Under the pieces are notes generated by a model. It did not search any database and was not told the origin of the DNA. It saw only the letters and a list, made by a program, of their open reading frames with translations. Below are positions 1-7,720 of a DNA stretch of 37,343 bases, piece after piece. Numbering within the stretch: the first letter of the stretch is position 1; the number at the start of each line of letters is the position of its first letter. The stretch spans positions 1-37,343 of the forward strand of contig NZ_JAGPYK010000046.1 of the NCBI RefSeq assembly GCF_018070045.1, in the 5' to 3' direction. The stretch is from Micromonospora sp. U21 (GTDB lineage Bacteria; Actinomycetota; Actinomycetes; Mycobacteriales; Micromonosporaceae). The position numbers and the translations under genes are program-made.

Positions 1-28
1 GGGGTCACCGGCAAGTGCCGGTGACCCC
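1..28 (-). terminator. Hairpin downstream of the sdh operon
   Basis: Perfect 12-bp inverted repeat GGGGTCACCGGC (1-12) and GCCGGTGACCCC (17-28) with an AAGT loop. It lies 17 bases beyond the stop codon of sdhB and is the natural end of the minus-strand sdhCAB transcript. The window ends here, so a following T-tract on the minus strand cannot be judged. Confidence 0.75.
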
Positions 29-45
29 CGTCCTGGTGGTCGTGC

Positions 46-1113
46 TCAGTGCTTGTCGTCCTGCTCCGGGTGGGCGAAGTTGAGGTGCTCCGGAGGCAGC
101 GGGAAGGTCACGTCGTCACCGAACGGCGACGGCGCGGCGGCCCGGTCGAAGGTGAGCTCGGTCAGCGGCAGCCGGCCCCGGTCGTCGACCGCAGGCGCGG
201 TCGGGTGCGGCACCTCCCGGTGCCAGTTGACGCCGCTCTGCGCCTGCGCCTCGGCCTGCGGGTCGTGCGAACCACCCGCGTGCGAGTGCGTACCGCCCCG
301 GCTCGTACCCGGCGGCGTCGCCGAGCCCTGACGGGCGGTGGTCACGCTGGTCTGGGGCGTCTCGCCCCGGCGGAAGATCTTGCTACCAAGCCACACAAGG
401 GGATCGTACCTGCGGTCGACGACCCGCTCCTTCATGGGGATGATCCCGTTGTCAGTGATCTTGATGTGCTCGGGGCAGACCTCCGTGCAGCACTTGGTGA
501 TGTTGCACAAGCCGAGGCCCTGTTCGGCCTGCGCGTACTCCTTGCGGTCGGTCCGGGTGTCCAGCGGGTGCATGTCCAGCTCGGCGGCCCGGATGAAGTA
601 CCTCGGCCCGGAGAACGCCTGCTTGTTCTCCTCGTGGTCGCGGATCACGTGGCAGACGGTCTGGCACAGGAAGCACTCGATGCACTTGCGGAACTCCTGC
701 GAGCGCTCGACGTCGACCTGCTGCATCCGGTAGTCGCCCGGGGCCACGTCGGCCGGCGGGGTGAACGCCGGCGTCTCCCGGGCCTTCTCGTAGTTGAACG
801 AGACGTCGGTGACCAGGTCCCGGATCACCGGAAAGGTGCGCAGCGGGGTGACCGTGACGGTCTCCTCGTCACCGAAGGTCGACATCCGGGTCATGCAGCC
901 CAGCCGCGGCTTGCCGTTGATCTCCATGGAGCAGGAGCCGCACTTGCCGGCCTTGCAGTTCCACCGGCACGCCAGGTCGGGCGCGTCGGTGGCCTGCAAG
1001 CGGTGGATGACGTCGAGGACGACCTCGCCCTCGTTCACCTCGACCATGTAGTCCTGCAGGTCCCCGCCGGTCTCGTCGCCCCGCCAGATCCGGAACTGAC
1101 GCTTCGCGCTCAT
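46..1113 (-). CDS. sdhB: Succinate dehydrogenase/fumarate reductase iron-sulfur subunit (Sdh1 type) with long C-terminal tail
   Basis: Electron-transfer subunit that carries electrons from the flavoprotein to the membrane quinone site. Residues 1-110 hold the plant-type [2Fe-2S] domain with Cys53, Cys58, Cys61 and Cys73. The second domain holds Cys144/147/150/154 (CxxCxxCxxxC) and Cys203/208/209/213, the ligands of the [4Fe-4S] and [3Fe-4S] centres. The usual family length is about 250 residues; this protein has 355. The extra ~105 residues (about 250-355) are rich in Pro, Thr, Gly, His and Ala, contain a THSHAGGSHD stretch and show no recognisable domain. The start ATG overlaps the sdhA stop by 4 bases, so translation is coupled. 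Function is sure; the role of the tail is unknown. Confidence 0.95.
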   Translation of the reverse strand: MSAKRQFRIWRGDETGGDLQDYMVEVNEGEVVLDVIHRLQATDAPDLACRWNCKAGKCGSCSMEINGKPRLGCMTRMSTFGDEETVTVTPLRTFPVIRDLVTDVSFNYEKARETPAFTPPADVAPGDYRMQQVDVERSQEFRKCIECFLCQTVCHVIRDHEENKQAFSGPRYFIRAAELDMHPLDTRTDRKEYAQAEQGLGLCNITKCCTEVCPEHIKITDNGIIPMKERVVDRRYDPLVWLGSKIFRRGETPQTSVTTARQGSATPPGTSRGGTHSHAGGSHDPQAEAQAQSGVNWHREVPHPTAPAVDDRGRLPLTELTFDRAAAPSPFGDDVTFPLPPEHLNFAHPEQDDKH

Positions 1114-3038
1114 CGGTTGTCCGCCTCTCCAGCGTCGGCGACGAGGGCGTCGAAATCGGCGAGCTCCTCGTCGGTGAGGTACTTGGCCAGCTCCGCCCGG
1201 TCGAAGAGGCTGATCAGCTCCGGCCGCATCTTCGGCAGCGGCTTGCGGGTCAGCTGCACGGTGTCACCGTTCAGCGCGCAGACCAGGTTCACCTGCCGCC
1301 ACTTCGGCTCCATCGCCGGATAGTCCTCCCGGGTGTGCCCGCCGCGCGACTCCTGCCGCTCCAGCGCCGCCTTCGCGGTGCACTCCGAGACCACCAGCAT
1401 GTTGCGCAGGTCCAGTGCCAGGTGCCACCCGGGGTTGTAGCGCCGGCCGCCGGCCGCGCTCACCTTGGCCACCCGCTCGCGCAGCTCCGCCAGCCGGGCC
1501 AGTGCGTCGGCCAGCTCGCCCTCCCGGCGGATGATCCCGACCAGATCCCCCATCACCGCCTGGAGATCCTGCTGCAGGGTGTACGGGTTTTCGCCGGTGT
1601 CCCGCTGGAGCGGGGCCAGGGCGGTCTCCACCGCGGCCTCGACCGCGTCCACGGCCACCTTCGGCCGGGCAGCCAGCCCGTCGGCGTAGCTGGCCGCGTG
1701 CCCACCTGACCGCTTGCCGAAGACCAGCAGGTCGGACAGGGAGTTGCCGCCCAGCCGGTTTGAGCCGTGCATACCGCCGGAGACCTCACCGGCGGCGAAG
1801 AGCCCGCGTACGTGGCCGAAGGCGGCACCGGAGTCCGGGTCCACCTCGACGCCGCCCATCACGTAGTGGCAGGTCGGGCCGACCTCCATCGGCTCGGCGG
1901 TGATGTCGACGTCGGCCAGTTCCTTGAACTGGTGGTACATCGAGGGCAGCCGCCGCCGGATCTCGTCGGCCGAGCGCCGGCTGGCAATGTCCAGGAAGAC
2001 GCCGCCGGCGGGGGAACCCCGGCCGGCCTTGACCTCGCTGTTGATCGCGCGGGCCACCTCGTCGCGCGGCAGCAGCTCCGGCGGACGCCGGTTGTTGTCC
2101 GGGTCGGTGTACCAGCGGTCCGCCTCCTCCTCGGTCTCCGCGTACTGCTTGCGGAAGACGTCGGGGACGTAGTCGAACATGAACCGCTTGCCGTCGGAGT
2201 TCTTCAGCACGCCGCCGTCGCCGCGTACCGATTCGGTGACCAGGATGCCCTTCACCGAGGGCGGCCAGACCATGCCGGTCGGGTGGAACTGGAGGAACTC
2301 CATGTTGATCAGGGTCGCCCCGGCGCGCAGCGCCAGCGCGTGCCCGTCTCCGGTGTACTCCCACGAGTTCGAGGTGACCTTGTAGGAGCGCCCGACGCCG
2401 CCGGTCGCCAGCACCACGGCCGGTGCCTCGAAGAGAACGAACTCGCCGGACTCCCGGTAGTAGCCGAACGCGCCGGCGATCCGGTCGCCGTCCAGCAGCA
2501 GCTCGGTGATGGTGGTCTCGGAGAACACCTTGATCCGGGCGTCGTACGAGCCGAACTCCCGGTGGTCCTCCTGCTGGAGCGAGACGATCTTCTGCTGGAG
2601 GGTGCGGATCAGCTCCAGACCGGTCCGGTCGCCGACGTGCGCCAGCCGGGGGTACTCGTGGCCGCCGAAGTTGCGCTGAGAGATCTTGCCGTCCTTGGTG
2701 CGGTCGAACAGCGCACCGTACGTCTCCAGCTCCCAGATCCGCTGCGGCGACTCCTTCGCGTGCAGCTCGGCCATCCGGAAGTTGTTGAGGAACTTGCCGC
2801 CGCGCATGGTGTCGCGGAAGTGCACCTGCCAGCTGTCCCGGCTGTTCACGTTGCCCATCGCGGCGGCGGCGCCGCCCTCGGCCATCACCGTGTGCGCCTT
2901 GCCGAAGAGCGACTTGGAGATGATCGCGGTCTTCTTGCCGGCGAGCCGGGCCTCGATCGCCGCGCGCAGGCCGGCGCCGCCGGCCCCGATCACGACGACG
3001 TCGTAGTGGTGTCGTTCGATTCGCGTGGTAGTGGTCAT
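1110..3038 (-). CDS. sdhA: Succinate dehydrogenase/fumarate reductase flavoprotein subunit
   Basis: Catalytic FAD subunit oxidising succinate to fumarate in the TCA cycle on the cytoplasmic face of the membrane. The N-terminal dinucleotide fold has GAGGAG at 18-23. His49 in the KAHTVMAEGG motif is the expected covalent FAD attachment residue. The capping domain and the C-terminal helical domain are complete, and the 642-residue length matches the Sdh1 flavoprotein of mycobacteria (about 646). An AAAGGG Shine-Dalgarno precedes the ATG. It is the second gene of sdhC-sdhA-sdhB, 12 bases after sdhC. The single large membrane subunit next door argues for the menaquinone-linked Sdh1/Frd-like group rather than the four-subunit type. 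Confidence 0.97.
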   Translation of the reverse strand: MTTTTRIERHHYDVVVIGAGGAGLRAAIEARLAGKKTAIISKSLFGKAHTVMAEGGAAAAMGNVNSRDSWQVHFRDTMRGGKFLNNFRMAELHAKESPQRIWELETYGALFDRTKDGKISQRNFGGHEYPRLAHVGDRTGLELIRTLQQKIVSLQQEDHREFGSYDARIKVFSETTITELLLDGDRIAGAFGYYRESGEFVLFEAPAVVLATGGVGRSYKVTSNSWEYTGDGHALALRAGATLINMEFLQFHPTGMVWPPSVKGILVTESVRGDGGVLKNSDGKRFMFDYVPDVFRKQYAETEEEADRWYTDPDNNRRPPELLPRDEVARAINSEVKAGRGSPAGGVFLDIASRRSADEIRRRLPSMYHQFKELADVDITAEPMEVGPTCHYVMGGVEVDPDSGAAFGHVRGLFAAGEVSGGMHGSNRLGGNSLSDLLVFGKRSGGHAASYADGLAARPKVAVDAVEAAVETALAPLQRDTGENPYTLQQDLQAVMGDLVGIIRREGELADALARLAELRERVAKVSAAGGRRYNPGWHLALDLRNMLVVSECTAKAALERQESRGGHTREDYPAMEPKWRQVNLVCALNGDTVQLTRKPLPKMRPELISLFDRAELAKYLTDEELADFDALVADAGEADNR

Positions 3039-3050
3039 GTCGGGGGCCCT

Positions 3051-3857
3051 TTAGTTGATGAACCGCAGGTCGGGGAACCAGTCCGCGGCGATCGCCATGA
3101 TGTAGAAGTCCGTCAGCGCGAGCGTGCCGAGGGTGATCCAGGCGAGCTGCATGTGCCGGACGTTCAACGCCGAGATGAAGGTCCAGGCCCGGTAGCGCAC
3201 TGGATGCTTGGAGAAGTGCTTGAGCCGCCCGCCGATGATGTGCCGGCAGGAGTGGCAGGAGATTGTGTACGCCCAGAGCATCACCACGTTGACCAGCAGG
3301 ACGATGTTGCCCAGCCCGAAGCCGAAGCCCTTCGGCGAGTGGAAGGCGAGGATCGCGTCCCAGGTGTTGATCAGCGAGATGATCGCGGCGGCGTAGAAGA
3401 AGTAGCGGTGCAGGTTCTGGCCGAGCAGCGGGAACCGGGTCTCACCGCCGTACTCGGCGTGACCGTCCGGCACGGCGCAGGCCGGCGGGGACAGCCAGAA
3501 CGACCGGTAGTACGCCTTGCGGTAGTAGTAGCACGTGAGCCGGAACAGCAGCAGGAACGGCAGGGTCAGCGCGGCGTCCGGGATGATCCACCAACCGGGC
3601 AGGAACCGGCCGAAGTGCGCGGCGCCCTCGACGCACCGCTCCGTGATGCACGGCGAGTAGAACGGCGTCAGGTAGTGATACTCCGGCACCCAGTAGTTGT
3701 TGTGCATGAACACCCGGACCGTCGCGTACGCGACCCAGGCGCTGAGCCCGATCACGGTGATCAGCGGGGCGAACCACCAGCGGTCGGTACGCAACGTCTT
3801 CGCCGCGATGGCGGCGCGCGCCCGCGCTCCCCGCGGCCTCGTTGCCGTTGATGTCAT
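3051..3857 (-). CDS. sdhC: Succinate dehydrogenase membrane anchor subunit (Sdh1 SdhC type)
   Basis: Single membrane subunit of 268 residues with about five hydrophobic segments (roughly 30-50, 90-110, 152-172, 183-200, 237-257), the arrangement of the mycobacterial Sdh1 anchor. A CHSCRH motif at 201-206 lies at the end of a membrane helix, with His150 at the start of another. In mycobacterial Sdh1 the anchor is reported to hold a membrane-embedded Rieske-type [2Fe-2S] cluster in place of haem, and this motif is a good candidate for part of such a site (inference). A GAGGAG sequence precedes the ATG. First gene of the operon; the ~263 bases upstream should hold its promoter. Confidence 0.9.
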   Translation of the reverse strand: MTSTATRPRGARARAAIAAKTLRTDRWWFAPLITVIGLSAWVAYATVRVFMHNNYWVPEYHYLTPFYSPCITERCVEGAAHFGRFLPGWWIIPDAALTLPFLLLFRLTCYYYRKAYYRSFWLSPPACAVPDGHAEYGGETRFPLLGQNLHRYFFYAAAIISLINTWDAILAFHSPKGFGFGLGNIVLLVNVVMLWAYTISCHSCRHIIGGRLKHFSKHPVRYRAWTFISALNVRHMQLAWITLGTLALTDFYIMAIAADWFPDLRFIN

Positions 3858-4120
3858 TCGAGTCGTCTCCTCGACGGGCCCGTACGGGCGGGCTGATCTT
3901 CTCCGGTCGGCACGCGGACCGGCGAACCCGCACCCGCTGCCACGTCATGCGCACACCAACAACCCCGCCGGATCGACCGGCGCAGCTAAGTGACACACGT
4001 TACGCCGATCTCTACGAGCCGTCCGCGCAAGGGACCGTCCCGTGTGTCCGACCTGCGGAAAAGCCCTGGTACGCGGGTCATTGACGCGGTTGTTGAGAAC
4101 GTCACTGTCCGCCCGCCCGC
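3858..4120. other. Intergenic region upstream of sdhC
   Basis: No convincing protein, RNA or promoter consensus found here. It contains the sdhC Shine-Dalgarno (GAGGAG on the minus strand, near 3868) and a short GCCCGTACGGGC palindrome. The minus-strand sdh promoter should lie here, but I cannot place its -10 with confidence. The left end of this region faces sdhC; the right end adjoins the stop of pmbA. Confidence 0.4.
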
Positions 4121-5536
4121 TCAGCCGGAGGCGCCCCCGGTGAAGTGCCAGGACGCCAGTCGCACCGGCGGCGCCGCCCACCAGGCACCGTCCACCCGGT
4201 CCGGTTGGCGTACCGGCCGCGCGCCCAGCCCGAGCACCGCGCCCGGCCCGAGCGCCCGCGGGTACGACTCGGTGAACCGCAGATCGCGGACCGCCCGCAC
4301 GACCGTGCCGTCCTCGACCAGCCACACGCCGTTGCGGGTCAACCCGGTGACGACGAGGCTCTTCGGGTCGAGCACGCGGGTGTACCAGAGGTCGGTGACG
4401 AGAAGCCCTCGGCGTACGCCCGCGACCAGCGCGGCGGTGTCCGAGTCGACCACGGCGCCGGCCGCCGCGCCGGTGGTGCTCCGGCCCACCGCGCTGGCCG
4501 GGCCGGCCGCCGCACCGGACAGGCGCAGGTTGCGGGCCATCGGCCCCCACGTGGCACCGCCCGCGACCGCGTGCCCGGTGGACTCAGCGCCCGCCTCGCC
4601 GGCGGTGCGCCGGTCGTGCGCCACCGCGCGGGTGGTGCCCGCCTCCACCAGGGTCAGCGCCCGCCGGCCGGTGCCCTCGGCGTCGAACGGCAGCCCCGAC
4701 GCGCCCAGCGGGTCGTCCACCAGGGTCACCGCCCGGTCGAACTGGTCCGCCCCCGGCTCGGCGAAGGACTGCCGCTCGGCGTACCGCTTGCCGTTGAAGC
4801 CGTACCAGGAGAAGTTCTGCAGCAGGTCCGCCACGGCGGCCGGCTCGAACACCACCTCGTAGCGCCCCGGCGGCAGCTCGATCGGGTCGGCCGCAGCCTG
4901 GGCCTTCGCCGCGGCGTGCCCGCCCAGCTCGGCTCCGTCGATGTCGGACAGCCGGTCGGCGCAGCGCCGGGCCACCCCGTCCGCGCCGGCCTGGCGGGCG
5001 ATGCCGTCCATCGCCGCCTCCACCGAGCGGCCGTGAGCGGTGTGCCCAGCCGAGTTGGCGAACGCCGACGAGCGGTGCGCGGTGCGGCAGTAGCCAGCCG
5101 TGCTGAGACCCCCGGCGGCGGCCACGAACGCGCGGACCCGGTCGGCCCGCTGATCCGGCTCGGCGTGCGCGGTGGCCTCGTCGACGGGCGGGGCGGGCGG
5201 CGTGGGCGTGGGCGGGCCCAGCCCTGGCCACGCTGGGTCGGGCGGGCAGAGCCGTGCCGCGGCGAGGGTGCGCTCGACCAGCGCGCCCAGCCCGTCGGCG
5301 GTGACGACGCTGCCGCTGCCAGCGGCGGTCCGTCCGTCGACGTGCACCCGCAGCCGGATTCCGACGGTCGACTCGGCGACGTTCTGGTGGATGGCCGAGT
5401 TGGCGAACCGGGTCAGCGCCAGGTCGGCGCGGGTCACCACCGCCTCGGCCTGCGCGGCCCGGCCGCCGAGGCGCCGGACCAACTCGATGACCTGCCCGGC
5501 CAGCTCCAGCTCCGTCGGCTCACTCCTCGCGCTCAC
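4121..5536 (-). CDS. pmbA: PmbA/TldE-family protein, partner of TldD
   Basis: Noncatalytic partner of the TldD/TldE (PmbA) metalloprotease heterodimer, which in E. coli trims peptides during microcin B17 maturation and CcdA turnover. The 471-residue protein aligns with the PmbA/TldE half of the family and lacks the HExxxH metal motif found in its neighbour. It follows tldD in the same direction. The GTG start at 5536 and its AAGAGG ribosome site (7-base spacing) both lie inside copy 1 of a 62-bp tandem repeat, so the first residues (MSARSEP) are repeat-encoded. No microcin-like precursor gene is visible nearby; the natural substrate is unknown. Confidence 0.9.
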   Translation of the reverse strand: MSARSEPTELELAGQVIELVRRLGGRAAQAEAVVTRADLALTRFANSAIHQNVAESTVGIRLRVHVDGRTAAGSGSVVTADGLGALVERTLAAARLCPPDPAWPGLGPPTPTPPAPPVDEATAHAEPDQRADRVRAFVAAAGGLSTAGYCRTAHRSSAFANSAGHTAHGRSVEAAMDGIARQAGADGVARRCADRLSDIDGAELGGHAAAKAQAAADPIELPPGRYEVVFEPAAVADLLQNFSWYGFNGKRYAERQSFAEPGADQFDRAVTLVDDPLGASGLPFDAEGTGRRALTLVEAGTTRAVAHDRRTAGEAGAESTGHAVAGGATWGPMARNLRLSGAAAGPASAVGRSTTGAAAGAVVDSDTAALVAGVRRGLLVTDLWYTRVLDPKSLVVTGLTRNGVWLVEDGTVVRAVRDLRFTESYPRALGPGAVLGLGARPVRQPDRVDGAWWAAPPVRLASWHFTGGASG

Positions 5537-5668
5537 GCCGGCACCTCTTCCGTTCGCGACTGCGGGGCTCGCAAACCCGGCTCACTCCTCGCGCTCACGC
5601 CGGCACCTCTTCCGTTCGCGACTGCGGGGCTCGCAAACCCGGCTCACTCCTCGCACTCACGCCGACAC
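5519..5668 (-). repeat. 62-bp tandem repeat (two full copies plus a partial one) at the tldD-pmbA junction
   Basis: Copies at 5519-5580 and 5581-5642 are identical; a third, partial and diverged copy begins at 5643 and overlaps the last codons of tldD. Read on the minus strand, each unit starts with GTGAGCGCGAGGAGTGAGCC and ends with a GAAGAGG ribosome-site sequence. The unit shares the core GGCTCGCAA...GCTCACTCCTCGCGCT with the repeat at 34324-34403, except for a 5-base insertion. See the first finding. Confidence 0.9.
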
Positions 5669-7093
5669 CCCCACCCGGACGTTGCGGAAGCGCGCCGGCG
5701 CGGCCGGATGGCCGGTGTGCCCGGTCTGGCCGGGCTGACCCTTGCCGCAGTTGGGCGTCCCCCAGGGCACCGTCTCGCCGGAGAGCATGTCCATCGAGCG
5801 CCAGAAGAGCGGGCCGATGCCGGTGTAGGTGGGGTTGCGCAGCATCCGCCCCCGCCGACCCTTCTTGATCTCCCAGCCGATCTCGCAGCCGAACTGGAAG
5901 TTGAGGCGCTTGTCGTCGATCGACCAGGACCGGTTGAGGTCCATCAGCACCCCGTCGTCGGTGGCCGCGATGATCTCGTCCAGGGTGTGCGGGCCGGGTT
6001 CCAGGCCCACGTTGGTCATCCGCACCATCGGCAGCCGGGCCCACCCGTCGGCGCGTACGCTGCCGCCGTAGTCGAGGCTGGCCATGGCGGCCGAGTCCCG
6101 GCCGGCGAGCACTCCCACCCACCGCCCGTCGCGGACCGCGTCCCGCTTGACCGCCGGGGAGCCCTCGTCGTCGAAGCCGAAGCTGCCCAGCGCGCCCGGG
6201 ATGGTCGGGTCGATGGTGATGTTCATCAGCTCGGAGCCGTAGCGCAGCGAACCGAGCTGGGCCAGGTCCAGCCAGGACGTGCCGGCGAAGGCGGCCTCCC
6301 AGCCGAGGATCCGGTCCAGCTCGATGGCGTGCCCGACCGACTCGTGGATCTGCAGGGCCAACTGCTCGCCGCCGAGGATCAGATCCGTCTCGCCAGCGGG
6401 GCAGGGCGGCGCGGTGAGCAGCGCCCGGGACTCCTCGGCGATCTGCGCGGCGTGGGCCGCCAGGTCGAGCGACTCGACCAGCTCCCAACCGGTGGTGCCG
6501 TACTGCCCCCGGTAGCTGGGCCAGGAGCGGCGCTGCGTCTCGCCGTCACCGATCGAGGTGGCCGAGATGCCGCCGCCACACTCGCGGATCCGCTGGTCGA
6601 TCCGGTGGCCCTCGCTGGACACGAACCACTTGGCGGTGTCCCAGATCTGGTAGAGCCCCTCGGCCAGGTCGGCGCCGTGCTCGGCCATCGTGCGGGTCGC
6701 GCCGACCAGCAGGTCGCCCTTGTCCGACAGGGGCACCCCGAGCGGATCGATCTGGCAGCCCGAGGCCCAGCTCGCGGTGACCGCCTCGACCGGCACCAGG
6801 TCGACCGGCGGGCCGGGCACCCGCGCGCTCGCCGTGGCGATCCGGGCCGCGCGCCGGCCGGCGTCCCGGGCGGCGGCGGCCGAGAGATCGGGTACGGCGT
6901 GGAAGCCCCAGCTCGCCCCGACCAGCGCCCGGACGCCGATCCCGATGCTCTCGTCCTGGGTCAGCTCCTCCACGTCGCCGTTGCGCGCGGTCATCGACTC
7001 GTAGCGGCGGTGCATCACCCGCGCGTCGGCGTACCGCGCGCCCGCGTCGAGGGCGGCCTGCACAGCGGCGGTGGCCGCGTCGAACTCGGTCAT
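5657..7093 (-). CDS. tldD: TldD-family metalloprotease subunit
   Basis: Catalytic subunit of the TldD/PmbA peptidase. Residues 250-255 are HESVGH, the zinc-binding HExxxH motif of TldD, and the C-terminal region has the family's NPTYTGIGP stretch. Length from the chosen ATG is 478 residues, normal for TldD. I choose the ATG at 7093 rather than an upstream in-frame start because a TAGGGT -10 hexamer lies exactly 7 bases before it (7101-7106), which predicts a leaderless mRNA. The stop codon lies within the partial third copy of the tandem repeat; pmbA follows after about 120 bases of repeat. Confidence 0.93.
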   Translation of the reverse strand: MTEFDAATAAVQAALDAGARYADARVMHRRYESMTARNGDVEELTQDESIGIGVRALVGASWGFHAVPDLSAAAARDAGRRAARIATASARVPGPPVDLVPVEAVTASWASGCQIDPLGVPLSDKGDLLVGATRTMAEHGADLAEGLYQIWDTAKWFVSSEGHRIDQRIRECGGGISATSIGDGETQRRSWPSYRGQYGTTGWELVESLDLAAHAAQIAEESRALLTAPPCPAGETDLILGGEQLALQIHESVGHAIELDRILGWEAAFAGTSWLDLAQLGSLRYGSELMNITIDPTIPGALGSFGFDDEGSPAVKRDAVRDGRWVGVLAGRDSAAMASLDYGGSVRADGWARLPMVRMTNVGLEPGPHTLDEIIAATDDGVLMDLNRSWSIDDKRLNFQFGCEIGWEIKKGRRGRMLRNPTYTGIGPLFWRSMDMLSGETVPWGTPNCGKGQPGQTGHTGHPAAPARFRNVRVGVSA

Positions 7094-7100
7094 GCGACCG

Positions 7101-7106
7101 ACCCTA
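7101..7106 (-). promoter_or_regulatory. Candidate -10 hexamer for leaderless tldD
   Basis: TAGGGT on the minus strand, followed by 7 bases and then the ATG of tldD. The spacing puts the transcription start on the start codon. The same spacing recurs at six other genes in the window. Confidence 0.55.
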
Positions 7107-7126
7107 GGCCAGCCCACCGACGTCCG

Positions 7127-7512
7127 TCAGGCGAGAAGTTCCTCGGGCCGGAGGGTGGCCCGCACCGGCTCGGTCAGCTCGAGCGCCTCGCCAGCCTTGG
7201 TCGTAGACCGCTCTACGTAGTGGGCACCCTGCCGTTGATAGAGGTGCAGGGTCAGGATTTCCTGCTCGATGAGCAGGTACCACTCGATTCCTGCGGCGGC
7301 GTAGAGGTGCGGCTTCAGCAGCGATCTGCCGCTGCGCATCCGGGCTCCAAGGCCGCTGCCAGGGCACCGACGATCACCTGGTGCCGGACGGCCGGCGGCG
7401 GGCCGATGAGCAGTCCGCCGTCGAGGAGTTCGATCCGGCACGCCGTGACACCGAGGGCGAGGTAATCCGACTCGGTCCAGGACAGCGGGTGGCCAAGAAT
7501 TCCGGCAGGCAT
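7127..7512 (-). pseudogene. Decayed Uma2-family (DUF820) nuclease gene
   Basis: Two pieces of one Uma2-type protein sit in different frames. The N-terminal piece starts at the ATG at 7512 (MPAGILGHPLSWTESDYLALG, then a DGGLLIGPPPAVRHQVI region) and runs into a stop near 7315. The C-terminal piece (KPHLYAAAGIEWYLLIEQ through RATLRPEELLA) is in another frame and ends at 7127. The central region of the family, which carries catalytic Asp/Glu residues and the SPS motif, is absent: roughly 55-60 codons appear deleted and the deletion shifts the frame. Uma2 proteins are PD-(D/E)xK-like restriction-type nucleases often found in multiple copies in actinomycetes. I see this as a nonfunctional remnant. 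Confidence 0.8.
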
Positions 7513-7666
7513 CACCTGCCCATTGCAGCTGGCGTCCCGCCACCGACGTCGCACGCGACGTGTGAGCGCGACATGAATGGCCGTGGATGGCGAGGTGAGG
7601 GGTGTTCAGGGCCGATGCCGACTCGTTACGCTCGGGCCCGCTGACAGGTGCCGACTTTGTAGCTTA

Positions 7667-7695
7667 TTTTCACCCTCGGGACTTTCCTGTAAGTT
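7667..7695 (+). promoter_or_regulatory. Candidate promoter of the peptide ABC transporter operon
   Basis: TTTTCA (7667-7672), 17 bases, then TAAGTT (7690-7695). It sits in a locally AT-rich patch and would start transcription about 20 bases before the first ATPase gene, leaving room for the GGAGG at 7711-7715. The -35 match is weak (4 of 6). Confidence 0.35.
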
Positions 7696-7720
7696 CTCTT
7701 CGTCACTGAGGGAGGCGGCC

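Noticed and set aside
1767..3851. A plus-strand open frame of ~694 codons opposite sdhA and sdhC
   Set aside because: Shadow of the sdh genes; composition only.
5519..5668. CRISPR array
   Set aside because: The units are directly adjacent without variable spacers, and no cas genes are present.
4145..7465. A plus-strand open frame of ~1106 codons opposite pmbA and tldD
   Set aside because: Antisense to two recognised proteins, crosses the tandem repeat, no recognisable domain or ribosome site.
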